Shown piece after piece: positions 35,871 through 45,592 of a stretch of DNA of 64,000 bases. Every line of letters begins with the position of its first letter. The stretch's first letter is position 1. This stretch comes from Alishewanella jeotgali KCTC 22429 (GTDB taxonomy: Bacteria > Pseudomonadota > Gammaproteobacteria > Enterobacterales > Alteromonadaceae), in the NCBI RefSeq assembly GCF_000245735.1, contig NZ_AHTH01000005.1, positions 372,001 through 436,000 on the forward strand, given 5' to 3'. The translations under genes and the position numbers were made by a program. The notes below the pieces were generated by a model that was not told the origin of the DNA, made no database searches, and saw only the letters and a program-made list of their open reading frames with translations.

Positions 35871-38222
35871 TTATGCGTAGTAATCAACCAGTCGCTCACT
35901 ATGTTTTACATCCAGCTGTTGCCTGGCCGTTACTTCGTCTTCCAAAGTCCCCAAAGGTCCTTCGGCGTTGGCTCTTTGTCGCTGCTCAGCGTCCTGCTGT
36001 TGGCGTGATTGTTGTTGTACCTGCCCCTCACCCAACTGAATACCTTGTTGCTGCAACATATCGCGTAATCTGGGCATTTGTTGCTCTAACAATTCTTTTG
36101 CTTGCTGCTGCTGCACAATAAACTGTACCGAAGCTTGCTCCTGTTGTAGATTGATCCGGATTTGCATTTGTCCTAGCTCTGCCGGGTCCAGACGTATTTC
36201 TGCGACCTGAATATTCTGCCGAACCATTAACTGTACCCGCTCGCGTAGCTGTCCCGCGGCGTCTTGCTGCTGTAAGTTAAGTTGTTTCAGTTTAGCACTC
36301 AGCTCGGTTGATGGCGCAATGCTGGCTGCCGGGCGGCTGGATTCGCTGGTAGCAAGGCTTTCCTGTCTGGCCAGCTGGTGTACAAAGCTTTCTGTTTGAT
36401 TTTGCTGCCCCGCTGTCGGTTGCATCCTAACTTCAAGATTAGTCAGCTGAAAATGACGTTGCTCTGGCTGTTGCTCTTTAGCATCTGAGTTATTTTGCCC
36501 GGTACTCCCTGCAGACGGAGCCGTGGCTGCTGCAGCCTCGGTTTTTTGGGCGTTATTATGAGCAACTTGTGAGCTTAGTGTGCCCGTTGCCGCTTGCGAA
36601 ACGGTCGTTGGCTGACTGAGTTGCGCTCCATTCTCGGCATTCGGTACCACTTTTACGGCGGATTGGGCAGACTGTTCAGCATCGACGAGCGCAGACAAGG
36701 TGCCGGCAACGTCACTGCTTGGTTTGGCCTCAGCAGGCTTTACGGCGGTAAAGGCTAAGTTTGCTGTTGAGATATCCTGTTCCACAGTACCATCAACTAC
36801 TGCAGCAGCAACTGAGGTTTGCTCTCGCAACGTCGCTGTTGGCGTGCCAGATACCGCGCCCTCAGTATCACTCTGCACGGTTGCTGAAGTAACTATTGAC
36901 TCGGTATCTATTCCCGCTGGCCGGTCTGTTCCGGTCAAATCCGTTACCGGCGTCGATACCGGTTGCGCCGTCATCGCGGGTTGAGTAACGCCAGGCTGCT
37001 GCGTGCCACGACCTTCCGATACAGAAGGCTCTGCCAGCGACTCGTTTAGGACTTGCGCTAAGCGATCATCCGCTACAGGTTCGGAGATTGCAACGGACAA
37101 CGACTGAGGAGGCTGCACAGGTTGCGACATAACGGGCTTTTCCTGTGCTGAAACTTCAGCATTGCTGCTTACTCGCTCGCTCTGTAACAACGCAGCTTGC
37201 TGATACCTTGGCTGCGCCACAGCAGAGGGTTCGTTTTGAGTAGTCTGCTGAGCTGTTGCTGGCTGACTCGGCGGAGCGGTGATTTTACCCTTAACATCAC
37301 GTTGTTCTCCGCGTTCCGCAGTCGTTACTTCAGCCGGCTTGACGGTCGTTACTTCAGCCGGCTTGACGGTCGTTATTGCTTTGTCACTATGCTCAACTGA
37401 CTCCGGCTCCTGCGTCAAACTGTTGACAGGCACAGCGGGGCGCGCCGCTGTCGTGCCAATCTCCTGCTGAGGCTTGGCGTTATTTGTGCTGTCAGATGTA
37501 ATAGGATTGACTTGCTCAGCACCCGGCTCAACAACTTGTTCGACTGAGTTGTGGTTCTGTGCTGGCTGCATGTTCAGCGGCAGCTCCGTTGCAGTTGGCA
37601 GCTTGCTGGAGTGCAGATGATTGGCTTCCGGGCTAGCCATGGTTGAATATTCAAACTCTGGATCGGGCACTGGCCCCACGCTGTCAACCCGAGGTTCATC
37701 CTGAAGTTGATGCCATTTCGCGGCGCCTTGCAGTTTCTTCTCAAGTTGATCACTGGTTTGATTAGCGCGTTGAATCAGACCTAACCAAGTTGCCGCATTA
37801 TCAGCTAGCACTAGCTTAGCGTCAGTTAATGGCGGCTCTGTTTCGATTTCCGTTACTACCGGCGGCAAACTTTCAATCGGTAACGAGGGGTTGCGTACTG
37901 CTGTGGCAGCACCGTCTTGTGATCGAGACTGCGGTTGCAACACGGCCTCCTCTGCGCTGACTTCAGCAGACACTACCTGAGCACTTTCCACTGTGACAGT
38001 TTCACGGAGCAGGGCCGCGCTACTGGCCATGGTGGTGGCAATTTCTTGCCGGCGGCTCAGTTCTGGCCGAGCGACCTGCTCATCTGCAAGTAACTGCTGA
38101 AACAAACTGGCCTGCTGCCCGCTCGCCTCATCCGTTAGTGTGCGAGCGGCCAACACTTTGTCTGTGCCGCTTAGGCTCTCAGCAGAGCTAAGTAAGAATG
38201 TTAGCGGTAAAGCTTGCGTCAT
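35871..38222 (-). CDS. fliK: Flagellar hook-length control protein FliK
   Basis: A 783-residue secreted ruler protein, much longer than E. coli FliK (375). Nearly all the extra length is a low-complexity Gln/Thr/Ser/Val/Glu-rich region (~60-640). The conserved C-terminal domain (~660-755) holds LRERVQLMVRQNIQVAEIRLDPAELGQMQIRINLQQEQASVQFIVQ, which contacts FlhB to switch export specificity. A 24-bp tandem repeat lies in the variable region. A possible sigma-54 site is 70 bases upstream. The ATG gives a hydrophobic-Ser N-terminus (TQALPLTFLLSS) common in long FliK proteins. Confidence 0.93.
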   Translation of the reverse strand: MTQALPLTFLLSSAESLSGTDKVLAARTLTDEASGQQASLFQQLLADEQVARPELSRRQEIATTMASSAALLRETVTVESAQVVSAEVSAEEAVLQPQSRSQDGAATAVRNPSLPIESLPPVVTEIETEPPLTDAKLVLADNAATWLGLIQRANQTSDQLEKKLQGAAKWHQLQDEPRVDSVGPVPDPEFEYSTMASPEANHLHSSKLPTATELPLNMQPAQNHNSVEQVVEPGAEQVNPITSDSTNNAKPQQEIGTTAARPAVPVNSLTQEPESVEHSDKAITTVKPAEVTTVKPAEVTTAERGEQRDVKGKITAPPSQPATAQQTTQNEPSAVAQPRYQQAALLQSERVSSNAEVSAQEKPVMSQPVQPPQSLSVAISEPVADDRLAQVLNESLAEPSVSEGRGTQQPGVTQPAMTAQPVSTPVTDLTGTDRPAGIDTESIVTSATVQSDTEGAVSGTPTATLREQTSVAAAVVDGTVEQDISTANLAFTAVKPAEAKPSSDVAGTLSALVDAEQSAQSAVKVVPNAENGAQLSQPTTVSQAATGTLSSQVAHNNAQKTEAAAATAPSAGSTGQNNSDAKEQQPEQRHFQLTNLEVRMQPTAGQQNQTESFVHQLARQESLATSESSRPAASIAPSTELSAKLKQLNLQQQDAAGQLRERVQLMVRQNIQVAEIRLDPAELGQMQIRINLQQEQASVQFIVQQQQAKELLEQQMPRLRDMLQQQGIQLGEGQVQQQSRQQQDAEQRQRANAEGPLGTLEDEVTARQQLDVKHSERLVDYYA
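37321..37375 (-). repeat. 24-bp tandem repeat inside fliK
   Basis: Two identical 24-base units (37321-37344 and 37345-37368) plus seven bases of a third encode TVKPAEVT repeats in the variable region of FliK. Being in frame, copy-number change would lengthen or shorten the ruler by eight residues per unit. Confidence 0.88.
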
Positions 38223-38291
38223 CTGCGTGCTGCCTTCTGTCAGATACAGGGATTGATTACCCGATAAGCCTCGTTATATTGACGTATTGCA

Positions 38292-38307
38292 TACAAATTC
38301 CGCGCCA
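38292..38307 (-). promoter_or_regulatory. Possible sigma-54 promoter upstream of fliK
   Basis: On the minus strand TGGCGCGGAATTTGTA has the -24/-12 layout with two departures from TGGCAYRN4TTGCW (A to G, and C to T in the -12 box). It sits 70 bases before the fliK ATG in a 143-base gap after fliJ. It is weaker than the flrB, fliE and flhA sites. Confidence 0.5.
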
Positions 38308-38365
38308 ACTTGATAAGGTGTTTAGGTATTGGCAACAAAGCAGTAAGCATCATCAGGGCTATTAT

Positions 38366-38824
38366 TTAATTCGTCACCTCGTCCGCCAGCAGGCGCTGGT
38401 AAAACCGCTGCCCCGCGTATTCATCCGCCATTTTTTGTTGTTGGCGGTTCTGGAGCAGAAGATCACGCTGTTGTGCCTGCTCCACCAGTTTTTCCAGCGC
38501 CTTACGTTTGGTTTGCATTTTCAACCAGCTTTGTCGTCTTTGTTCTGCCGCATTTCGCGATTGTTGTATCACCCGTCCCTGCTGACTCAGTGCTTCGTCG
38601 AGTTTGCTGATGAAAGCGACATATTGATTATACTGACGCCCTCCCAGTCCCACCGCCCCCTGCTGCAGGCTTTGCTGAATATATTCTGTGCGGTAGTTGG
38701 CCAGTCCCTGATATTTCTGCTCCGCCTGTTGGTATAATTGCTGCGCCTTAATAAACTGCGCCTGCAGTTTTTCTTCCCGCTCTTTTTGTACCTTAATCAG
38801 CAAGGCTAGTTTGCTTTGACTCAT
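38366..38824 (-). CDS. fliJ: Flagellar export chaperone FliJ
   Basis: A 152-residue, almost wholly alpha-helical coiled-coil protein of the export ATPase complex. The start [41 protein letters not shown] and the rest show heptad-rich, Gln/Lys/Glu/Arg composition. FliJ inserts into the FliI hexamer like the stalk of F-ATPase and activates the FlhA gate. Its ATG overlaps the fliI stop by four bases. Sequence alone is generic, but position fixes the identity. Confidence 0.93.
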   Translation of the reverse strand: MSQSKLALLIKVQKEREEKLQAQFIKAQQLYQQAEQKYQGLANYRTEYIQQSLQQGAVGLGGRQYNQYVAFISKLDEALSQQGRVIQQSRNAAEQRRQSWLKMQTKRKALEKLVEQAQQRDLLLQNRQQQKMADEYAGQRFYQRLLADEVTN

Positions 38825-40164
38825 GTTCTACTCCGTCCTGGCGGGACAAGTTGGCTGAGCGCTGTCAGACAATCGTCATAAGGGACAATTTCTTTCATAC
38901 CTTGCTGCAAAAACTGATTGATTTTTGGCAGCATATTGATTGCCAGGTCAAGCTGCGGATCGCTACCCCGAACATAAGCACCAATCGCAATCAAGTCCTT
39001 ACTCTGCTGATAGCTGGCATAAAGCTGTTTAATACTGCGGGCTAAAAGCTGATGCTCGTCACTGGTGACGGCGGGCATAACCCGGCTGATCGATTTTTCA
39101 ATGTCGACGGCAGGGAAATGCCCGGCATCGGCCAGGCTCCGCGACAACACGATATGGCCATCCAAGATCGCACGCGAGGCATCAGCAATCGGATCCTGTA
39201 AGTCATCACCTTCAGAGAGTACAGTGTAAAAAGCAGTGATTGAGCCCTGATTTAACGCACCGTTACCCGCTCGCTCTACCAGTGCTGGTAATTTGGCAAA
39301 TACTGAAGGGGGATAGCCTTTAGTGGCAGGCGGCTCACCAACCGCAAGAGCTATTTCTCGTTGTGCCTGGGCATAACGGGTAATCGAATCAATAAGCAGC
39401 AACACATCCAGACCTTGATCACGAAAATACTCGGCGACTTGCACCGCTGTTTCACAGCCTTTTAAACGCATTAATGGGGAGACATCTGCAGGTGCTGCCA
39501 CCACCACGGCCCGCGATTTACCTTCCTCACCTAAAATCTCGTCAATAAATTCCTTAACCTCCCGACCCCGCTCCCCAACCAAGCCAACGACGATAACATC
39601 TGCAGCAGTACCTCGAGTCATCATACCGAGCAACACACTTTTACCCACGCCAGAACCGGCAAACAACCCCATACGCTGGCCTTTACCGACGGTTAAGATG
39701 GCGTTAATAGCCCGCACGCCGACATCCAAAGGTTGTTTAATTGGACGTCGGTGCAGAGGATTAATAGCTTTTCCCTTACCTGTGCCATAGTGGGTAGCGG
39801 CAATAGCCCCCTTACCGTCCAGCGGGCGTCCAACGCCATCAATAACCCGGCCTAACAGTGCCATACTCAAAGGAATGCCTTTGTAATGCAGCATGGGGGT
39901 GACCTTAGCGCCCGGCACAACGCCCTCGATGTCTTCCTGAGGCATTAAGAACACCCGTTCCTGAGCAAAGCCCACGACTTCAGCCAGAATATTACCGCGT
40001 GCACTTTCGACCAAACAGGCTTGACCAATAGCTGCACTGCAGCCGGTGGCTTCCAGCGTTAACCCAACCACCCGGATTAAACGCCCTGACACTGCAGGGC
40101 GACTGCTATGAATATATTTATGTTGCTGCTGAACAAATTGCAGCATACCGGAGGTATCAGCCAT
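38821..40164 (-). CDS. fliI: Flagellum-specific ATPase FliI
   Basis: A 447-residue ATPase homologous to F1-beta. Walker A is [17 protein letters not shown], Walker [20 protein letters not shown], and the glutamate finger region is [13 protein letters not shown]. The N-terminal beta-barrel and C-terminal helical domains are complete. With FliH and FliJ it powers and organises substrate entry to the export gate. It lies between fliH and fliJ as usual. Confidence 0.98.
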   Translation of the reverse strand: MADTSGMLQFVQQQHKYIHSSRPAVSGRLIRVVGLTLEATGCSAAIGQACLVESARGNILAEVVGFAQERVFLMPQEDIEGVVPGAKVTPMLHYKGIPLSMALLGRVIDGVGRPLDGKGAIAATHYGTGKGKAINPLHRRPIKQPLDVGVRAINAILTVGKGQRMGLFAGSGVGKSVLLGMMTRGTAADVIVVGLVGERGREVKEFIDEILGEEGKSRAVVVAAPADVSPLMRLKGCETAVQVAEYFRDQGLDVLLLIDSITRYAQAQREIALAVGEPPATKGYPPSVFAKLPALVERAGNGALNQGSITAFYTVLSEGDDLQDPIADASRAILDGHIVLSRSLADAGHFPAVDIEKSISRVMPAVTSDEHQLLARSIKQLYASYQQSKDLIAIGAYVRGSDPQLDLAINMLPKINQFLQQGMKEIVPYDDCLTALSQLVPPGRSRT

Positions 40165-40202
40165 GCTTACTCACTTCTACACAGCACCTGTTTCAGGCGA
40201 TG

Positions 40203-41009
40203 TTAGTCACTGTGCGTTTGCTGATGCAGGAAATGTTCCAAACTGCTGGTCAATCTTTGCGTCAAACTTCTGTCAACGCTGGATTTTTCTGATTCAACCA
40301 AACAACCACCCCTTTCCACTGTTGGCTCAGCCCGCAGTTGCCACTGTCGTTGTTGTAGTTCGTCGTCACTAAAATGCTGTCGGATAGTTAATAAATCATC
40401 CGGATGTACCTTAATCCGCATTTGGCTGGTTTGCAGAGGTAAGGCCGAAGTAGCTTCCTGCAATGCTTGCAGTATGATCTGAGGATTAGTTTTTACTTCT
40501 ACCCCTAATACCGCTTGCGCCATCGCGAGCGCCAACTCAGTTAAAGCCTGTTCAACCTGAACGTCTAAACCACGTAGCGGTTGCTGCAGCTGGTCTATTA
40601 GTTGCGATAATTGTGCCCGCCTGTCATCAATTTCAGGCTGAGCCGCCGCTATGGCTTGTTTTTTACCTTCGGCCAGTCCTTGGGTGACACCATCTTGTAA
40701 GCCTTGTTCTCGCCCCTCAGCATACCCCTTGCTAAAGCCTTCCTCTTTGCCCTCAGCAAACCCCTCATCATAGGCTGCTTGCCGGATCTGCTCTATATCC
40801 TCAGCCGTTAAGGGTTTGTATTCGGGCGTATCAGCTATGACAGCTTCGCTGGCTGCCACTGGCGGCCGGCGCAGATTCAGAGCATTAGTCAACCCAGGCT
40901 TTAGTTCTGTCTCAGCAGAAAGATCCAGGGTTTTCCAGGCTCGCAGCAACTCTTCAACTTCTGCATCTGGCGAAAAGGGCTTTTTGGAGCGAAAGGCGTC
41001 TGTTGTCAT
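40203..41009 (-). CDS. fliH: FliI regulator FliH
   Basis: A 268-residue stator-like partner of FliI. Its centre (~85-135) has the glycine-repeat pattern GFAEGKEEGFSKGYAEGREQGLQDG (GxxxG helix repeats), a FliH signature. The C-terminal domain (~150-245) resembles the V/F-ATPase delta subunit (ELALAMAQAVLGVEVKTNPQIILQALQEATSALP). It holds FliI inactive and docks it to FliN at the C-ring. It follows fliG after a 95-base gap that shows no obvious promoter. Confidence 0.93.
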   Translation of the reverse strand: MTTDAFRSKKPFSPDAEVEELLRAWKTLDLSAETELKPGLTNALNLRRPPVAASEAVIADTPEYKPLTAEDIEQIRQAAYDEGFAEGKEEGFSKGYAEGREQGLQDGVTQGLAEGKKQAIAAAQPEIDDRRAQLSQLIDQLQQPLRGLDVQVEQALTELALAMAQAVLGVEVKTNPQIILQALQEATSALPLQTSQMRIKVHPDDLLTIRQHFSDDELQQRQWQLRAEPTVERGGCLVESEKSSVDRSLTQRLTSSLEHFLHQQTHSD

Positions 41010-41104
41010 GCAAGGGCTCTTTTCAGTATATTTCTATCATGCTACCGGCAGTTTCAGATACCGCTGGCAGACGATACCGGCTGATGCGTTGTATTCAAGA
41101 GACA

Positions 41105-42136
41105 TTATAGGAACTCTTCTCCGCCGCCACCACCCAACATAATTTCGCCAGCGTCCGACAAGCGGCGTGCCACAGACAGAATTTCTTTCTGAGCCGTTTC
41201 AACCTCGCTCACCCGAACAGGGCCCATGGCCTCCAAATCATCTTGCAACAACTCTGCGGCTCGCTTCGACATATTCTTAAAGATCTTCTCTTTGAGATTC
41301 TCATCGGTGCCTTTTAGAGCCTTCATCAGCACGTCCTGCTGTACTTCTCGCAGAATGGTTTGAATACCGCGGTCGTCGACATCAATCAGGTTTTCAAACA
41401 CAAACATCAGATCCTGGATCTGCTGTGCCATCTCCTCGTCGTGTTCACGGATGGCATCCATCAACTGACCTTCGAGGTTGGTATCCAGGTAGTTCAAAAT
41501 ATCCGCCGCAGCCTTTAAGCCCCCCATCTTCGCTGTTTGCGCGCCAGCCTGACCGGCAAATTGCTTCTCCATAATCTCGTTGAGTTCTTGTAAGGCTGCA
41601 GGTTGCACTTCTTCCAGATTGGCAATTCGCATAGTCAGATCGAGCCGCACCTTCTCCGGGAATTGCGATAAAATTTCTGCCGATTGCTCTGGCTCCAGAT
41701 AAGATAAAACGATGGTTTGGATCTGCGGGTGCTCGTTGCGAATAATATTGGCAACCTGTTTTGAGTCCATCCACTTTAATGAGTCCAGACCGCGGGCACC
41801 GCCACCCAAGACAATTTGGTCAATCAGATTCGCGGCTTTTTCTTCACCCAGTGCAGCGGTAAGGGCACGCTTAATAAATTCTTCACTCTGGAAGCCGATA
41901 GTACTGAAGTTCTGAATTTGCTCAATAAAACGACGATGTACCGCAGCGATTTTTGCCTGATTTAAGTCGGTCGTTTGTGCCATTGCCAAACCGACTTTTT
42001 GCACCTGCTTTGGCTCCAGATGCTTCAGAATTTGCGCGGCATCCTCTTCTGATAAACTCAGTAACAGAATGGCTGCTTTTTCAACACCATCCAGCTTACT
42101 GATGTCGAATTCTTTTATGGCTTTATTTTCACTCAT
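41105..42136 (-). CDS. fliG: Flagellar motor switch protein FliG
   Basis: A 343-residue rotor protein with three armadillo-like domains. The N-domain LDGVEKAAILLLSLSEEDAAQILKHLEPKQVQKVG binds FliF. The middle domain carries the EHPQIQTIV motif (NEHPQTIA-type), and the C-domain holds the charged torque helix VLMKALKGTDENLKEKIFKNMSKRAAELLQDDLEAMGPVRVSEVE facing MotA. Its start overlaps the fliF stop by 8 bases. The tail ends in a Gly-rich LGGGGGEEFL. Confidence 0.98.
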   Translation of the reverse strand: MSENKAIKEFDISKLDGVEKAAILLLSLSEEDAAQILKHLEPKQVQKVGLAMAQTTDLNQAKIAAVHRRFIEQIQNFSTIGFQSEEFIKRALTAALGEEKAANLIDQIVLGGGARGLDSLKWMDSKQVANIIRNEHPQIQTIVLSYLEPEQSAEILSQFPEKVRLDLTMRIANLEEVQPAALQELNEIMEKQFAGQAGAQTAKMGGLKAAADILNYLDTNLEGQLMDAIREHDEEMAQQIQDLMFVFENLIDVDDRGIQTILREVQQDVLMKALKGTDENLKEKIFKNMSKRAAELLQDDLEAMGPVRVSEVETAQKEILSVARRLSDAGEIMLGGGGGEEFL

Positions 42137-43829
42137 CTTCTGCTAACCAATTCTTGACGACCAGAGAGGACAATTCCGGTTCGTTCGCTACCAGCGCCCT
42201 TACCGCTCTTAATAAATCTTCGTCACCATGCAAGTCTGGCAACATCAAGGTGCCATCCGGTGCAAAACCGACTGCTTTATCATCAAATGTCGAGGCGGCC
42301 ATATCGAGATCGTCCCCTAAATCCAACCCTTGAGTTAAGGCATTCTCATCATAGGCTTCACTGGTCTCAGCCGGGTTCATCAATTTCTGCAGCATCGGCT
42401 TAACGATGGCCAACAGAATCACAATCACCAATAAAGCACCCATTACTACCTTAACGACCTGCAAGAACCAATCCTGCAGATAAAATGGCTCGACCGTTTC
42501 GACATCAACCTGCTCTCGGACAAAGGGCACGGAGATCACCTCGATAGTATCACCACGTTGTACGTCAAAGCCAACGCCACCTTGTAATAAACGGCGGATA
42601 TTATCCAAATCAGCCTGACTACGCGGTCTGGCAACCTGGCTGCCATCATCAGCCGTTGTCATTTGATAATCGATCGCAACAGAAACACTTAAACGCCGGA
42701 TAATGCCGCTTTGTTGGCTAGTATGGCTGATGGTGGTATCCAGCTCGAAATTACGGGTTGACTCGCGATGACTACGACCCGGTATTACCGCCTGCGAACT
42801 GGCGGTAGTAGCCTGCTCCGGGATTGCTGAAGGCATTGGAGGTTGATTTGATAAAGCACCGGGAATACCACTGCTCCCGCCGCCAACGCTGTTTTCTTCC
42901 ACTACCATTTCGCTGCGTACCGCAGGCAGATCCGGATTGAAGCGCTTCTGGGTTTGTTCAATTGCAGTGAAGTCCATCACCAGATCAACCTGTGCCGTGT
43001 AATTACCTAATCCCAGTACAGGCATTAAAATCGAGTCGACTTTCTGACGGTATTCATCCTCACGACTTCTCTGAATTTCTAACTCGCGGCGGTTGCGAGC
43101 GGCAGAGCCATCAATAGAACCTGAGTTGAGTAATCGACCATTCTGATCGGTTACCGTTACCCGGCCCGGAGCCAACCCCTGAACAGCAGAAGCCACTAAG
43201 TCAACAATAGCCTCAACTTCACTATCGCGAATTACCCGACCACCGCGCGCGGTAACCAATACTGTTGCTGAGGGTTGTGCTTGTTGGCGGGCAAAAACGT
43301 TTTCCTTAGGAATGGCTAGAAGCACTCTGGCGCGGGCGACGCTTTGCAACTCTTCAATGGTACGCGCTAACTGTTGCTCACGGCTATGTTTCAACCGCTC
43401 CATTTCCAAACGCTGACTAACGCCAAAACCGCTGTCTTGCAACAAAAACTCGGTTCCCAGCGAAGGTTCTTGTGTCATGCCTGCACGCGATAAACTTAAA
43501 CGCACGTCCTGCAGTGTGTTTTCGGGTACCAGAATCACATTACCTTCAAGCTTATATTTGAATTTCTGCGCATCCAGATGATCAAGCGTCTGGATTAACT
43601 CCTGTGTCGCATAGGTCCCCAGTGGCCGCATTTCCGGCGCCCTGGCCCATAAAATAATCAGAAAGGCTATCGCTAACAAAATGGTTAACGCGACAACCAG
43701 AGTCACTTGTCTTAGTAAGTCACCACTGCTGTTAAAAGCGCCAAGAATACCGGGTTTCGCAGCAGGCGCTGCTTCACTCGAAAAATCGGTATTGGTTAAA
43801 GCCAGCTCTGTAGATTGATTATCTGCCAC
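42129..43829 (-). CDS. fliF: Flagellar MS-ring protein FliF
   Basis: A 566-residue protein that builds the MS ring and anchors the export gate. Two membrane helices flank a large periplasmic region: VVALTILLAIAFLIILWA (~43-60) and VVKVVMGALLVIVILLAIVKPML (~455-477). The YscJ/FliF ring domain includes the segments ARTIEELQSVARARVLLAIPKENVF and VTVTDQNGRLLNS. The C-terminal tail ENALTQGLDLGDDLDMAAS...LVKNWLAEDE binds FliG. It follows fliE by 26 bases. Confidence 0.98.
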   Translation of the reverse strand: MADNQSTELALTNTDFSSEAAPAAKPGILGAFNSSGDLLRQVTLVVALTILLAIAFLIILWARAPEMRPLGTYATQELIQTLDHLDAQKFKYKLEGNVILVPENTLQDVRLSLSRAGMTQEPSLGTEFLLQDSGFGVSQRLEMERLKHSREQQLARTIEELQSVARARVLLAIPKENVFARQQAQPSATVLVTARGGRVIRDSEVEAIVDLVASAVQGLAPGRVTVTDQNGRLLNSGSIDGSAARNRRELEIQRSREDEYRQKVDSILMPVLGLGNYTAQVDLVMDFTAIEQTQKRFNPDLPAVRSEMVVEENSVGGGSSGIPGALSNQPPMPSAIPEQATTASSQAVIPGRSHRESTRNFELDTTISHTSQQSGIIRRLSVSVAIDYQMTTADDGSQVARPRSQADLDNIRRLLQGGVGFDVQRGDTIEVISVPFVREQVDVETVEPFYLQDWFLQVVKVVMGALLVIVILLAIVKPMLQKLMNPAETSEAYDENALTQGLDLGDDLDMAASTFDDKAVGFAPDGTLMLPDLHGDEDLLRAVRALVANEPELSSLVVKNWLAEDE

Positions 43830-43855
43830 AATACTTCTCCTAATGCCCGCCTAAC

Positions 43856-44194
43856 TTAAACCGGCATTGACATAATTTCTTTGTACGCTTCCACTAATTT
43901 ATTGCGTACCTGCACTGTGGCTTCAAAAGCCAGTGATGATTTTTGCGATGCGATCATGGCTTGCGCCAAGGATACCCGGGGATCGCCCAGCTCAACAGCA
44001 TTGCGCATCGCACTGGCCTGTTGCTGCAGATCATTAACGTTACCCAGGGCATTTTTGAATAAGGTAGTAAAATCAGACTGGCTACCATTAACCGGCGCGA
44101 TATCCATGGCGGGTTTAGCTTCTGCCGGTAAGGCTCTGGCCTGGCTGGCCATGCTTTGCATCTGTGCGTATAACGCCTGACCTTTGATTTGCAT
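43856..44194 (-). CDS. fliE: Flagellar hook-basal body protein FliE
   Basis: A 112-residue export substrate linking the MS ring and export gate to the rod. The C-terminal half SDFTTLFKNALGNVNDLQQQASAMRNAVELGDPRVSLAQAMIASQKSSLAFEATVQVRNKLVEAYKEIMSMPV is the conserved FliE domain. The ATG at 44194 is preferred to an in-frame TTG at 44209, because an AGG lies 7 bases upstream of it. It heads fliEFGHIJ, with a near-perfect sigma-54 promoter about 47 bases upstream. Confidence 0.96.
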   Translation of the reverse strand: MQIKGQALYAQMQSMASQARALPAEAKPAMDIAPVNGSQSDFTTLFKNALGNVNDLQQQASAMRNAVELGDPRVSLAQAMIASQKSSLAFEATVQVRNKLVEAYKEIMSMPV

Positions 44195-44240
44195 AAGAGT
44201 GCCTGTCAAAAATTTGCTGTTAAGCTGATACAGGCACTAA

Positions 44241-44256
44241 AGCAAGGGTTATGCCA
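44241..44256 (-). promoter_or_regulatory. Sigma-54 promoter of the fliE operon, overlapping the flrC stop
   Basis: On the minus strand TGGCATAACCCTTGCT fits TGGCAYRN4TTGCW at every defined position. The -24 half lies over the last codon and stop of flrC (stop at 44249-44251), so flrC's end doubles as a promoter. FlrC is the expected activator. Confidence 0.88.
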
Positions 44257-45592
44257 CCTCGATACCGAGATCGCGCATTCTGGCCAACTTATAACGTAAA
44301 GTACGGTCACTGATCCCAAGTCTGGCTGCCGCCTCTTTACGTTTATTGTCACAGGCACGCATAGTGGCCAGAATTAGCTTATGTTCCTGTTGGTGGATCT
44401 CGCTCTTAAAGTGACTCTCTTCCGCCAACGTTTCGGGATCTTGGCTGGCAGCGCTTGGCACAAAAGGATGGGACTCTAGCAGGATATCGTTCGCCTCAAG
44501 TTGGTTGCCACTTTGCAGAATCAGCGCCCGTTGCATCACATTATCCAGCTCACGTACGTTACCCGGCCAGTGATGTGCTAATAAGCGCTGTTTTGCCGCA
44601 GCTGTAAAAACCGGGATGCCACGTTCTTGTTGTCGGGCATATTTTGTCAGCAAATGCTCGGCTAATGGCAAGATATCGCCCGGCCGCTCACTTAGCGCTG
44701 GCCAGCATAGGGGAAAAACATTTAACCGATAATACAGATCCTCACGTAATACACCTTCACTAACAGCCTGACGCAGCTCGCGATTGCTGGTAGCCAGAAT
44801 GCGGATATCGAGTTTTATCAGTTTACGAGCGCCAAGGCGTTCGACCTCCCGCTCCTGCAGTACCCGCAGTAGTTTGGCCTGCAGGTTCAGTGGCATCTCT
44901 GTTACCTCGTCCAGTAGTAAGGTACCGCCATTAGCTTGTTCAAACTTACCCGGGCAGGCATTCACTGCTCCGGTATAGGCGCCTTTTTCATAACCAAACA
45001 GCGTTGCTTCCAACATATTTTCTGGGATCGCTGCACAGTTAATTGCCACAAAGGGCGCGCTACTGCGGCTGGACTGCTGGTGGATATAACGCGCCAACAC
45101 TTCCTTACCCGAGCCGCTTGGCCCCAGAATCATCACGCTGGCCTCGCTTCGAGCCACTTTTTCTGCCAGTTGTAACAGAGCCAAACTTTTCGGATCGGCG
45201 ACTACCGGCTGATTAGCTGATGCCGGCACAGTTTTCACATAACGACTGACCATCGAGACAAGCACTTCCGGTGAGAAAGGCTTGCTCAGATAGTCAATAG
45301 CGCCCAAACGCATTGCTTCAACCGCATCCTGCACGTTAGCGTAGGCGGTCATTAGCAAAACAGGCAGTTGCGGATAATGCTCATTCAGGGTTTGTAGTAA
45401 ATTCAAGCCTGACACCGATCCCATCTGCACATCTGATACCACCAACTGCACCTTTTGCGTTTTCAACAGCAACAGCGCCTGCTCGGCACAATCTGCTGCC
45501 AGCGGCGAATAGCCAGCCAGTAATAAGGTATCACACAGGGCTTCACGCAGACCGGCATCGTCTTCAACGACTAGCACCACTAAATCAGACAT
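44249..45592 (-). CDS. flrC: Sigma-54 response regulator FlrC (FleR)
   Basis: A 447-residue regulator with receiver, AAA+ and Fis-type DNA-binding domains. The phosphoacceptor Asp lies in [14 protein letters not shown]. Walker A is [17 protein letters not shown], the sigma-54 loop is [10 protein letters not shown] (Tyr variant of GAFTGA) and the C-terminus is [28 protein letters not shown]. It is activated by FlrB and turns on middle flagellar genes. The ATG at 45592 was chosen over an upstream start at 45646 because it begins at [14 protein letters not shown]; it overlaps the flrB 3' end by 8 bases. Confidence 0.95.
   Translation of the reverse strand: MSDLVVLVVEDDAGLREALCDTLLLAGYSPLAADCAEQALLLLKTQKVQLVVSDVQMGSVSGLNLLQTLNEHYPQLPVLLMTAYANVQDAVEAMRLGAIDYLSKPFSPEVLVSMVSRYVKTVPASANQPVVADPKSLALLQLAEKVARSEASVMILGPSGSGKEVLARYIHQQSSRSSAPFVAINCAAIPENMLEATLFGYEKGAYTGAVNACPGKFEQANGGTLLLDEVTEMPLNLQAKLLRVLQEREVERLGARKLIKLDIRILATSNRELRQAVSEGVLREDLYYRLNVFPLCWPALSERPGDILPLAEHLLTKYARQQERGIPVFTAAAKQRLLAHHWPGNVRELDNVMQRALILQSGNQLEANDILLESHPFVPSAASQDPETLAEESHFKSEIHQQEHKLILATMRACDNKRKEAAARLGISDRTLRYKLARMRDLGIEVA

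Noticed and set aside
37197-37470. Open frames on the plus strand inside fliK
   Set aside because: They are shadows of a long low-complexity coding region and have no ribosome site or domain.
38250-38275. CCCGATAA on the plus strand as a sigma-28 -10 element
   Set aside because: No -35 match at 15 bases and no plus-strand gene downstream.
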